Below, one piece after another: positions 54,327 through 62,193 of a DNA stretch of 64,000 bases. Source of the DNA: Aquabacterium sp. OR-4. Lineage in GTDB: Bacteria > Pseudomonadota > Gammaproteobacteria > Burkholderiales > Burkholderiaceae_C. Position 1 is the stretch's first letter; every line of letters begins with the position of its first letter. The translations under genes and the position numbers were made by a program. The stretch lies in contig NZ_JAOCQD020000004.1 in the NCBI RefSeq assembly GCF_025290835.2, positions 598,807 through 662,806 on the forward strand. The letters run 5' to 3'. The notes below the pieces were generated by a model, which saw only the letters and a program-made list of their open reading frames with translations, was not told the origin of the DNA and made no database searches.

Positions 54327-55253
54327 TCAGTCGAGCGCGCCGCGCTCGCCGGCCGCCACCAGCTGGTCAACGACGAAGCGGATGCGCGGGCTCAGCGTGG
54401 CATGGCGCGACCACATCACATGCACATCCACCGGCGTGCCGGTCCAGGCGGCCAGCACCGGCACCAGCGCACCGCGCGCAATCGGCTGGCGCAGCAGCGA
54501 CGAGGGCATCTGGCACAGGCCGTAGCCCGCCACCGCCGCGTCGATGATGGCCTCGCCATCGTTGAACTGGTGGCTGGCCGGCGGCGTGAACTGGCGCAGC
54601 GCCGCGTTGTCATCCTGCCCCGGCACCTCGCGCAGCATCCAGGCCGTGGGCGGGCCCTGCAGCGTGCCCACGATGCAGCGGTGGCCGTTCAGGTCTTCGG
54701 GCACCTGCGGCGTGCCGTGCGCGGCCAGGTAGGACGGCGCGGCGCAGATCAGGCGCGTCTGGCGGCTGATGCGCCGGGCCACCAGGTGGCTGCTGTCGTC
54801 CAGCGTGCCAAAGCGGATGGCCACGTCCACCTCCTGGCGCACCAGATCCACCGTGGCCTCGTTGAAGTTCATCGTCAGCAGCAGGCCGGGGTGCTGGCGC
54901 GCGATGTCCAGCAGCAGCGGCAGCACGATGCGCTTGCCGAAGGCCACCGGCATGTCCAGCCGCACGCGGCCCTGCAGCAAGCGGGTCTGTGGCGTGAGCG
55001 CGGCCTCGGTGGCGGCGATCTGGTCCAGCGCGCTGGCGCAGCTGTCGAAATAGGCCTGGCCGTCCAACGTCAGCCGCATCTGGCGGCCGCCACGGTGGAA
55101 CAGCGGAAGGCCCAGGTGCTGCTCCAGCCGGGCCATGCGCTTGCCCACGGCCGAGGTGGTCAGGCCCAGGCGCTCGGCGGCCTGCGTGAAGCTGCCGGCG
55201 CGCACCACGGCCACGAAGGTGTGGATGCAGGTCAGGGGATCGAGCTGGCTCAT
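54327..55253 (-). CDS. LysR-family transcriptional regulator
   Basis: This 308-residue LysR protein has SFTQAAERLGLTTSAVGKRM as recognition helix region and effector domain start GRVRLDMPVAFG. It is divergent from the tautomerase gene, with a strong palindrome between them. CrgA-like subgroup by overall length and spacing. Confidence 0.87.
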   Translation of the reverse strand: MSQLDPLTCIHTFVAVVRAGSFTQAAERLGLTTSAVGKRMARLEQHLGLPLFHRGGRQMRLTLDGQAYFDSCASALDQIAATEAALTPQTRLLQGRVRLDMPVAFGKRIVLPLLLDIARQHPGLLLTMNFNEATVDLVRQEVDVAIRFGTLDDSSHLVARRISRQTRLICAAPSYLAAHGTPQVPEDLNGHRCIVGTLQGPPTAWMLREVPGQDDNAALRQFTPPASHQFNDGEAIIDAAVAGYGLCQMPSSLLRQPIARGALVPVLAAWTGTPVDVHVMWSRHATLSPRIRFVVDQLVAAGERGALD

Positions 55254-55348
55254 GACGCCGCGATCCTATCCGCGCAGGAAACCCAGGCTGGCCGCGCAGC
55301 GCCTTCCCGGGGCATCCGCGCCCACCTAAGCTGATGGCCATCGCATCT

Positions 55349-55364
55349 TGCACCCCCGGGTGCA
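55349..55364. promoter_or_regulatory. palindromic operator ahead of the tautomerase gene
   Basis: TGCACCCCCGGGTGCA has two 7-bp arms (TGCACCC/GGGTGCA) around two central bases and ends 4 bases before the AAGGAG ribosome site of the tautomerase. Binding by the divergent LysR protein there would block or position RNA polymerase or ribosomes. Confidence 0.55.
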
Positions 55365-55378
55365 TTCAAGGAGAACAC

Positions 55379-55582
55379 ATGCCCGTCGTTCGCGTCAGCT
55401 GGTTTGAAGGCAAGGACACCCCCACCAAGCAGAAGGTGGCCACCGACATCACCGACAGCATCGTCAAGCACACCGGCACGCCGGCCGAGTACATCTACAT
55501 CATCTTCGAAGACGTGGCGCCCAGCGACTGGGCCGGCGCCGGCAAGCTGTACGGCCCGCCGGCCGAAGACGCCAAGACCTGA
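55379..55582 (+). CDS. 4-oxalocrotonate tautomerase family protein
   Basis: This 67-residue tautomerase begins MPVVRVSWFEG; after Met removal Pro1 is the catalytic base. The rest (KVATDITDSIVKHTGTPAEYIYIIFEDV) fits the family. AAGGAGA fixes the ATG at 55379. It may isomerise a 2-hydroxymuconate-like or other enol substrate. Confidence 0.88.
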   Translation: MPVVRVSWFEGKDTPTKQKVATDITDSIVKHTGTPAEYIYIIFEDVAPSDWAGAGKLYGPPAEDAKT

Positions 55583-55642
55583 TAGCGGATTGATTGCGGA
55601 TGGCCGCACCCATCCTGGCTTGAACCCCGGCCCTGCCACACG

Positions 55643-56224
55643 ATGGACAAGTCTGCCGAGCACGCCGTCACGGTGCTGATCAGCCGTCGGGTGAAGCCGG
55701 GGCACGACGCCGAGTTCGAGCGCCTGTGCCGGCAGCTGATGGAGGTTGCCGCCAGCTTTGCGGGCTATCTCGGCTCGTCGCTGGTTCACCCCGGCGAGGA
55801 GCCCGGTGCCGACGATGGCCTGTACCACGTGGTGCTGGCCTTCGACCGCGCCGCCAGCCTGCAAGCCTGGCAGGATTCGCCTGCCCGCGCCCTGGGCCTG
55901 GCCGCACTGGCGCCGCACATCGACGGCGAACCGTCGATCCGCCATGTCTCCGGTCTGGCGCACTGGTTCCAGCCCCGCCACACGCTGCCGCTGGGCCAGC
56001 CACCGCGCTGGAAGGTGGCCATCGTCACCTGGCTGGGCATCTGCCCCACCGTGTACGCGGTGTTCCTGGCCATGGGTCCGTGGCTGGGCGCCTGGCCGCT
56101 GCTGCCTCGCGTGGCGCTGATGACCGCCGTGGTCGTCGCGGCCATGACCTGGTTGGTGGCGCCGCAACTCACGCGACTGTTCAGGCCTTGGCTCTATCGA
56201 ACAAGGTCAGCGGCTAAGCAGTAG
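55643..56224 (+). CDS. ABM-domain protein with C-terminal membrane segments
   Basis: This 193-residue protein has an N-terminal antibiotic-biosynthesis-monooxygenase-like domain (VTVLISRRVKPGHDAEFERL, YHVVLAFDRAASLQAW) followed by two hydrophobic helices (VAIVTWLGICPTVYAVFLAM and LMTAVVVAAMTWLVA). This ABM-plus-two-helices layout recurs in bacteria without known function. It is 60 bases after the tautomerase gene. Confidence 0.78.
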   Translation: MDKSAEHAVTVLISRRVKPGHDAEFERLCRQLMEVAASFAGYLGSSLVHPGEEPGADDGLYHVVLAFDRAASLQAWQDSPARALGLAALAPHIDGEPSIRHVSGLAHWFQPRHTLPLGQPPRWKVAIVTWLGICPTVYAVFLAMGPWLGAWPLLPRVALMTAVVVAAMTWLVAPQLTRLFRPWLYRTRSAAKQ

Positions 56225-56614
56225 CGGTGGGCATTGGTCCGGCTTTCGGGCAACGAGGTGCTGCGCCGGATGCTGGGCGGGCTTGGCTGGATGCAGGCGG
56301 TTGTGGACGGGAACCGTCGAAACGGGCGGGTGGCTTTGACGACAGCATTGCAGCGGTTGCTGCCGGTCGACTCGTACGGGCGAACTCACGCTGACCACCA
56401 GGAAGCAGTCGCCGGACCTTGCGACCGAAGAGCACTCGAACGTCAGCAGTACGACCTGCAGCGGCCGTAGACCCTGCCCCAGTCGGTCTGGTGCTCCCAA
56501 AGCTCTGGAATCAAAGGCCCATCACACTTCCGCGCCCGACTCCGAGCTAAATCAGGCTCCGCTGCGCGACCCCTGCGGCCCTTCGCTTGCCTGACGCCCC
56601 GGCCGGTGGTCGGC
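56225..56614. other. non-coding stretch between the chromosome backbone and the CBASS operon
   Basis: No gene, tRNA or clear repeat is visible in these 390 bases. Short open frames here show no family features. Composition is intermediate between the GC-rich genes to the left and the lower-GC CBASS genes to the right. It probably contains the left boundary of the acquired segment. Confidence 0.5.
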
Positions 56615-57070
56615 TCACGTCCGAGGCCACAGCTGGACTATTTGGCCAGCCTCTACGACGCCTAGGAAGAGACCGTCCGGAAACGCCTCAAGACCGGCGA
56701 TGGCCATGAGCATGTACGGAAGCTGGTGCTTTGACTGCTGAAAGATCTCGAGCATCTTCGTCCGGTCAGAACCAGAGGGTGTTGGCGTACCTTCCGGATG
56801 AGTATGCCAGTCTCCGACGTAGTGGAGACCCTGCCTAAAGAGTGCATCAATCTCCCGCTGCTCTTCGCCCCTATGCGGCAGGAATGAGAACCTGCTACGA
56901 ACTCCCTTGACGCATGTCGCTCGTTCGACGACCAATGAACTGTCAACGAACTGGGCGAACAGTTGCCCGCCGATTTCTCGGTGGAAGCGCGTGCGCTGAC
57001 GATTTGCGTCCAGCGTAGCAAGGCAGGTCGCCCCGAGATGAATCGTGATGTCTCGATGGAAGTACTTCAC
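56615..57070 (-). CDS. cap3: CBASS Cap3, JAMM/JAB deconjugating protease
   Basis: This 151-residue Mov34/JAB metalloprotease has a zinc site formed by His89, His91 and Asp102 in the JAMM motif (HTHP then S99 and D102), with Glu32 in REIGGQLF as general base. In type II CBASS, Cap3 cleaves the bond made by Cap2 between the cyclase C-terminus and its targets. The GTG start overlaps the cap2 stop (GTGA). It is the distal gene of the operon, so an insertion in cap2 may cut its expression. Confidence 0.88.
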   Translation of the reverse strand: MKYFHRDITIHLGATCLATLDANRQRTRFHREIGGQLFAQFVDSSLVVERATCVKGVRSRFSFLPHRGEEQREIDALFRQGLHYVGDWHTHPEGTPTPSGSDRTKMLEIFQQSKHQLPYMLMAIAGLEAFPDGLFLGVVEAGQIVQLWPRT

Positions 57071-57322
57071 GTCGGGACCTCGAAAATCTGGTGGTCATAC
57101 AGTCGTGAGAAGCCATGACGATTGAGGCGCTCATGCCAGACCGGCGTGAGCGAGAGTCCGTTGTTGTGGAACGAAGACGCCGGGCCTACCCACGTTCTCA
57201 CGGTCGAGCCGGCGATGCGCCCCAGCAGTGAATCTACGGCAAGCTCTCCCACAAGGGCCACACATGAAAGGCCGCTGAGCGAGGAGTAAGGCTGAAAGAA
57301 CGCGCCACAGGCGGGCTCCCTA

Positions 57323-58500
57323 GTGTAGTGCGCGTGAATTTATAGAACTTATTTGCGCCGGCATACTCAGACGTTCCAGGAGGCTGGAACAGTGCGGGTT
57401 GCCAAGACGATTGAACTGGACGCAGACACCGAGCGCGAGCTCCGTGTGCTGGCCAAGCGCCGAACGGTGGAGGCCCGGTTGCAGCAGCGTGCGCTGGTCG
57501 TGCTGCTGGCCGCCGAGGGCCGGCAGAACAAGGACATCGCTGTCGATGCAGGACTGGATCGGCGCCAGGTCGCCATGTGGCGCGAGCGCTTCCTCAGCGG
57601 TGGCATCGACGCGCTGCGCAAGGACGCCCCACGCAGCGGCCGTCCGGCCACGATCACCGCTGAGATGGAGTCGCGCATCGTGCAGGCCACGCTGCACGAC
57701 AAGCCGGTCGACGCCACGCACTGGAGCACCCGCACCTTGGCCGCGCACCTGGGTGTGGGAGCCACCACCGTGCGTCGGGTTTGGCAGAGCAACGGCCTGA
57801 AGCCGCACCTGAGCCGCACGTTCAAGCTCTCGCGTGATCCACGGTTCGAGGACAAGTTGCTCGACGTCGTCGGCCTGTACATGAACCCGCCCGAGCACGC
57901 CCTGGTGCTCAGCTGCGACGAGAAGAGCCAGATCCAGGCGCTCAACCGTACACAGCCGGGTCTGCCGATGAAGCGCGGGCGTGCCGGCACCGTGACCCAC
58001 GACTACAAGCGCCACGGCACGACCACGCTGTTTGCCGCGCTCAACACGGTGGACGGCAAGGTGATCTCGATGTGCCAGCCGCGCCACCGGCATACCGAGT
58101 GGCTGAAGTTCTTGCGGCTGATCGACCGCCGCACGCCCAAGCACCTGGGCCTTCACCTGATCGTGGACAACTACGCCACCCACAGCCACCCCGAGGTGCA
58201 GAAATGGCTGGCGCGTCATCCGCGGTTCGTCATGCACTTCACGCCGACCAGCGCTTCGTGGCTGAACATGGTCGAACGCTTCTTCCGCGACATCACCGAC
58301 AAGCGCATCCGGCGTGACAGCTTCGCCAGCGTTGCCGAACTGGAGCTGGCCATCGACCTGTACGTGGCCCATCACAACATCGATCCCAAGCCGTTCATCT
58401 GGACGGCCCGCGCGACCGACATCCTGGCCAAGGTGACCCGGGCCAAGGCCGCCCTGGTCACCGCACCGGAATAAGTACAGAACAGAGCGGCGCACTGCAC
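57323..58500 (+). mobile_element. IS630-family insertion sequence, copy 1 (inside cap2)
   Basis: The 1178-bp element begins GTGTAGTGCGCG and ends with the imperfect inverse of it (GCGCACTGCAC). It is flanked by TA at 57321-57322 and 58501-58502. The empty site reads CCTAGG, matching the CTAG preference of IS630. The length and the encoded protein are the same as in copy 2 at 62194-63371, which is inverted. Confidence 0.95.
57392..58474 (+). CDS. IS630-family transposase (copy 1)
   Basis: This 360-residue DDE transposase has an N-terminal helix-turn-helix (KDIAVDAGLDRRQVAMWRER), a winged second HTH (THWSTRTLAAHLGVGATTVR) and catalytic residues in SCDEKSQIQAL (D), IVDNYATH (D) and NMVERFF (E). 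The GTG at 57392 was chosen because AGGAGG stands 8 bases upstream; a TTG at 57353 would add 13 residues. It runs antisense to cap2. Confidence 0.92.
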   Translation: MRVAKTIELDADTERELRVLAKRRTVEARLQQRALVVLLAAEGRQNKDIAVDAGLDRRQVAMWRERFLSGGIDALRKDAPRSGRPATITAEMESRIVQATLHDKPVDATHWSTRTLAAHLGVGATTVRRVWQSNGLKPHLSRTFKLSRDPRFEDKLLDVVGLYMNPPEHALVLSCDEKSQIQALNRTQPGLPMKRGRAGTVTHDYKRHGTTTLFAALNTVDGKVISMCQPRHRHTEWLKFLRLIDRRTPKHLGLHLIVDNYATHSHPEVQKWLARHPRFVMHFTPTSASWLNMVERFFRDITDKRIRRDSFASVAELELAIDLYVAHHNIDPKPFIWTARATDILAKVTRAKAALVTAPE

Positions 58501-60002
58501 TAGGCAGTGGCGGGGCGCTCTCTCTATCGACGACGGGCTCGAGCAACAAGCCACACCCATCTACAAGGTCGGCAAGCCCAGGGCCGGCTGGGTGCCTAAA
58601 GACGGCGTGGGCGCTAACCGCAAAGGGCTCCATCCAACCGAAGATGACCGGGGCCACACTCCCCGCCTTGGACAGGCTGTCCAGATGGAGGTTGGAAGCA
58701 GCCTCAGCCGTGGCTGAGATGACGAGGTCGGCGTGGTCAAACACTTCGGCGGCGACATCGAAGTGTTCCTCCCATGACCGGGCGAAGGCATCAATCTCGG
58801 CATCAGGGAACCGGCGCAGGATGGCATCCCTCAACGCGAGAGCCTTGTTCCTCCCTACCGACGCTCCGTCCAGAACGTGCCTACCGACGTTGCGCCAATC
58901 GAGAATGTCATTGTCCAGTAGGGTCAGTCGACCTACGCCGGCCTGCGCCAGTTGAACTGCTAGCTGACCGCCCAAGGCGCCGCAGCCAGCCACGATGACG
59001 TGGCACGTCTCAAGAGGCGCGGCGGTACCACCTGCTGTCCGCTCGCGCAGGAAACTTCGGTAGATTGGAACTGCCCGCCAATGCCTGAATCTGCTCGGGT
59101 TCTGGGAGAGTGCAACCAACCTTCCCGTCGCAGTTCTTGGCTTCGGTCGGAAGCCGCGGATGCCAGGTTCTCGCGCGCCAGGCAGGCGCACTGTGTACGG
59201 GGGCGGAATCTCGGCACCAAGGTAGACGCGACGCCCCGAGTGAGGGAAGGAAATGACAACTCGAAGTGGCGCCTTGAACTTCCACTTCATCACTGCCGAG
59301 TGCAGAACTTGGACAGCGCCGACTCGCTCTGCGAACAGCACGAGGTCGCGCGAATTCAGCGGATAGTCGGCTGGGTGCAGAGGAGCATCCAGCGCCAAGA
59401 GCATCGCCTGCTCGGTCGGGCCAATCCGTTGTTGCGAGCGCTTCGCCCAATTGTTGACAGCCTGGTGCGACTGACCCACTACGACGTGCGCACCGCACTC
59501 AGCGGCTGCCAACAACGCGTGACCGGCCGGGGGCTGGTCAATCAGCAGGAAAGTCCCTGCCGCCGGCGCAATGAGACCCCAGTAGCTGTGGGCCTCGGCA
59601 AAGAAGTCATCGTCGTTCGCCCCTGCGCGCCCTTCAGCCAGTACCGTCGCGGCATCGGCTACGAGCGCTTCGACATGGCGAATGCCCACCGGAAGTTCGT
59701 AAACGGCACTCGACGGTGCAACACAGACTTGGCCGTCCGTTTCAACGTGGGGGTAGCCGATTGCGTTTGTAGCCTCAGGAAGTGCAACACGCGGGAGCGT
59801 CCACGGAAACTGCCTGTCGACGGACACCAGCAGCTCACCGGGCGCATCCTGCAGAGCCCCGGGCACTCGCCATGCAGCAACTAGCCCCTCGCGTGAAGGG
59901 AAGCGCTGCCGGAGTTTCAAAGCACCGAGCTGAGTTGCCCCTGGCCACCGTGCCTGAAGCTGAGCGTCTAGTTCCGCAATGGCATCGGCATGTGATTTCC
60001 CA

Positions 60003-61073
60003 TCAGGCATATTGACCGCTGCCACCTTGCTTCTTCACCGGCGAAGTAGGGACGGCTGCGAGACCGCGGCCACCACCGTTCCCACCGCCGCCCTTTCCGC
60101 CGCCATCGCCGCCGTCCCCGTCCTCGATTTCCTTGATGCGGCCGTCGAAGAAGTCGGTGAAGAACAGCTTCTTCAAGGCCTTCAATGCCATAAGCTCATC
60201 GCAATCTGCCCGTTCAATCTTGGAGAGCTCGTCGATTGCGTACTCGAGCTCGTCTCTGAGCTTGCGAATGCGCCCAAGGGTCGAGTCACGAGTAATCTCT
60301 TCACGAGGCGAGACAGGGCGGTGGACCCGTTCATTGGAGAACAGGCGTGTGCGAATGCCGCGCATCACGCCGAGCAGCGCGAGGTCCTCCCGGTCCTTCC
60401 ATGATTGGTTGTAGTAGTACTGCTCGTCAACGAGCACCGACAAGATAAACCCGCTGGGCATGCTCCAGCTCGTTCGGCTCTTGGACCAAGCCTTTAGTAA
60501 TCGAACCGTCCGCCGCATCTGCCGCCCGTTTGTGTCATCGGGGCTCTTTGCAGTCACCTGGCCGTTGAACCACGTGGTGATGTCTTCCGGTGCCGACGCC
60601 TTCCAGGAACCAGTTGATGCAAGCTCCTTGTACGTCGTGCCGTTTTCCTCGTACTTTCGATAGACCGGCATATCTACGTGAAACCCGTCGGCGTAGTAGA
60701 TGCGGACACAGTTGCCGCGGACTTCAGGCGGCGTCTTGAAGTTATCCGTCGATGCCACCGCCGCACGCACCATCTCCTTCGCGTCGTTGGCCGTTCTGTC
60801 TCCGCCGCGGGACCCTTTGAGCGCCTCTCGGCTAAACACGACGCCATCGTCGATGTCAGAGGACTCCGACTCGGACTGGACCATGGTGCTCATCGCATAG
60901 GAGCCTTGTGCGACGTGCTCTATCGGTGAAGGCTCCTTTGCCGAGTCCAGGCCCTTCTTTAGACGTTCGCGGTTGGCTTGTCGGCGTTGGCGGGCCAAGC
61001 TGAGAGATTCGTTGTCGACGAAGACCCTCGCAGCGTGGAACTTCACGAGATGGTCGTTGGCGTTGTAGCTCAC
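60003..61073 (-). CDS. CBASS CD-NTase (cGAS/DncV-like nucleotidyltransferase)
   Basis: This 356-residue cyclase has the polymerase-beta nucleotidyltransferase signature: Gly57-Ser58 (QGSYAMSTMV) then SSDIDDGVVF with Asp73 and Asp75, and third acid Asp134 in FHVDMPVY. The DIDDG form resembles Vibrio cholerae DncV, whose product is 3',3'-cGAMP. On phage infection it should make the cyclic dinucleotide that activates the phospholipase. The last 35 residues are Gly-rich and end GSGQYA, the tail that Cap2 would link to targets. It overlaps capV (ATGA) and cap2. Confidence 0.9.
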   Translation of the reverse strand: MSYNANDHLVKFHAARVFVDNESLSLARQRRQANRERLKKGLDSAKEPSPIEHVAQGSYAMSTMVQSESESSDIDDGVVFSREALKGSRGGDRTANDAKEMVRAAVASTDNFKTPPEVRGNCVRIYYADGFHVDMPVYRKYEENGTTYKELASTGSWKASAPEDITTWFNGQVTAKSPDDTNGRQMRRTVRLLKAWSKSRTSWSMPSGFILSVLVDEQYYYNQSWKDREDLALLGVMRGIRTRLFSNERVHRPVSPREEITRDSTLGRIRKLRDELEYAIDELSKIERADCDELMALKALKKLFFTDFFDGRIKEIEDGDGGDGGGKGGGGNGGGRGLAAVPTSPVKKQGGSGQYA

Positions 61074-62179
61074 TCTTGCCTCCCAGCTGCTGGCTTCAAG
61101 TTCGAGAACATGTAGAGTGTCATGCGTCGCTCTGGCGAGGCAACGCCGGTGGTCAGGTCGCTGTAGTTAATGTCGGTCGAGCGACTGGCACGCTTCTCCA
61201 TGTGCGCGATGGCTTCTTCCGTGCCTGTGTCGAGGCCTAGGTAGCCGGCTTCCTCTGGAGCAACTGGCGAATCCTGCAAACGGTGGAGTGTCACGCGACC
61301 CGTTGAGGCGGCGAGCTGTTTGGCAAGGTATGCGGTCACAGTTGCCTGCGACTCAAGCGACATCGAGACGATGTCGACCCCGCCCTTCCAGCCGAATGTC
61401 CCCCTGTTGGCTTGCCTAGCGGTCAAGAGACTTGACTTGGGCGCGCCGCCGGTCCCGACCGAAAGCACTTCTATTCGCGCGTCCGACGGTGCAACCTCAA
61501 GTGCCTCGACGAGGCCGACCAGCACGGGGTTGTTTGCCCATAGGCCGCCATCAACGAACCAGTGTTTTTGCCCGCCACCGTCCGGGTCGTTCACCCCATG
61601 GATGGGGAAGTAGATGGGGGCGGCCGCTGATGCAAGGCAAACATCTACGAGCCGGTACGCGTTGTCGCGCGTCAGGCGCTGGCTATGCGGGGTCTTGAAA
61701 ACCCAAGCGCGGTTCGTTGTCGCGTCCACAGTTGGGACGCACAAAGCAATGCCGCGGCGCTGATACAGCTGCTCCATCGTTTCGTCGCCGAGGACCGTTT
61801 GCAGCGCCTTAGCCAGAGCCCCTGGCTGATTCGCCGCCCGCCCGCCGTGCCATAGCGCCCAAGCTCCAACCCGCAACTTGTCAAAGCAACCGCCTCGCTG
61901 AATCGGCTGTGGCGAGTGAAAGATGTACTTGCTGCGAGTGCGATACAGCTCGACCACATCCTCAAGCGGCACACCTGCCGCGAGCGCCGCTCCCACGATG
62001 GAGCCGGTGCTTGTGCCGACGATGAGGTTGAACCTTGCCCCGAGGTCCAGGCGATTGACAGCGTCGTTCCCGGTAAACCGGCTGATGCGCAAAGCGAGTT
62101 GCTGCAGAAGCGATGCGGTGTAGATGCCCCGAACACCACCACCGTCGAGCGAAAGAACTCGAAAGGTCTTCTCGGCCAA
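61070..62179 (-). CDS. capV: CBASS effector CapV, patatin-like phospholipase
   Basis: This 369-residue patatin-family lipase has oxyanion motif GGGVRG (13-18), nucleophile Ser57 in GTSTG and catalytic Asp210 in VDGGLWANNP. In DncV-type CBASS, CapV is switched on by 3',3'-cGAMP and degrades membrane phospholipids to kill the infected cell. The start is a TTG at 62179 with TAGGGGGG just upstream. An IS630 copy ends at that TA, so the original promoter is now 1.2 kb away. The pre-insertion frame was open further upstream, so a longer native N-terminus cannot be excluded. Confidence 0.88.
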   Translation of the reverse strand: MAEKTFRVLSLDGGGVRGIYTASLLQQLALRISRFTGNDAVNRLDLGARFNLIVGTSTGSIVGAALAAGVPLEDVVELYRTRSKYIFHSPQPIQRGGCFDKLRVGAWALWHGGRAANQPGALAKALQTVLGDETMEQLYQRRGIALCVPTVDATTNRAWVFKTPHSQRLTRDNAYRLVDVCLASAAAPIYFPIHGVNDPDGGGQKHWFVDGGLWANNPVLVGLVEALEVAPSDARIEVLSVGTGGAPKSSLLTARQANRGTFGWKGGVDIVSMSLESQATVTAYLAKQLAASTGRVTLHRLQDSPVAPEEAGYLGLDTGTEEAIAHMEKRASRSTDINYSDLTTGVASPERRMTLYMFSNLKPAAGRQE

Positions 62180-62193
62180 ACTGGGCCCCCCTA

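Larger units (their letters stand above)
57067..60010 (-). pseudogene. cap2: CBASS Cap2 (E2-E1 fusion), interrupted by an IS630 element
   Basis: The gene is split by the element at 57323-58500. Joining 60010-58501 to 57320-57067 (one TA kept) gives an uninterrupted 587-residue frame. The N-terminal E2-like domain has Cys96 in ETDGQVCVAPS. An E1/ThiF domain follows from about residue 337, with nucleotide motif AGCGALGG (341-348) and LLDNDILDWRNVGRH. The predicted E1 cysteine, Cys508 (REPACGAF), lies four codons beyond the break at 503/504. As it stands, the 5' part reads on through the antisense of the IS to a stop at 57320 and lacks the catalytic cysteine. The ATG at 60010 overlaps the cyclase gene; a GTG at 60025 is also possible. 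Confidence 0.9.

Noticed and set aside
58501..60010. The ThiF-like domain as a thiamine or molybdopterin biosynthesis gene
   Set aside because: The fused E2-like domain and the neighbouring cyclase, patatin and JAB genes match CBASS Cap2 instead.
61070..62179. Patatin-like gene as a housekeeping phospholipase
   Set aside because: Its 4-bp overlap with a CD-NTase gene and the cap2-cap3 context identify it as the CBASS effector CapV.
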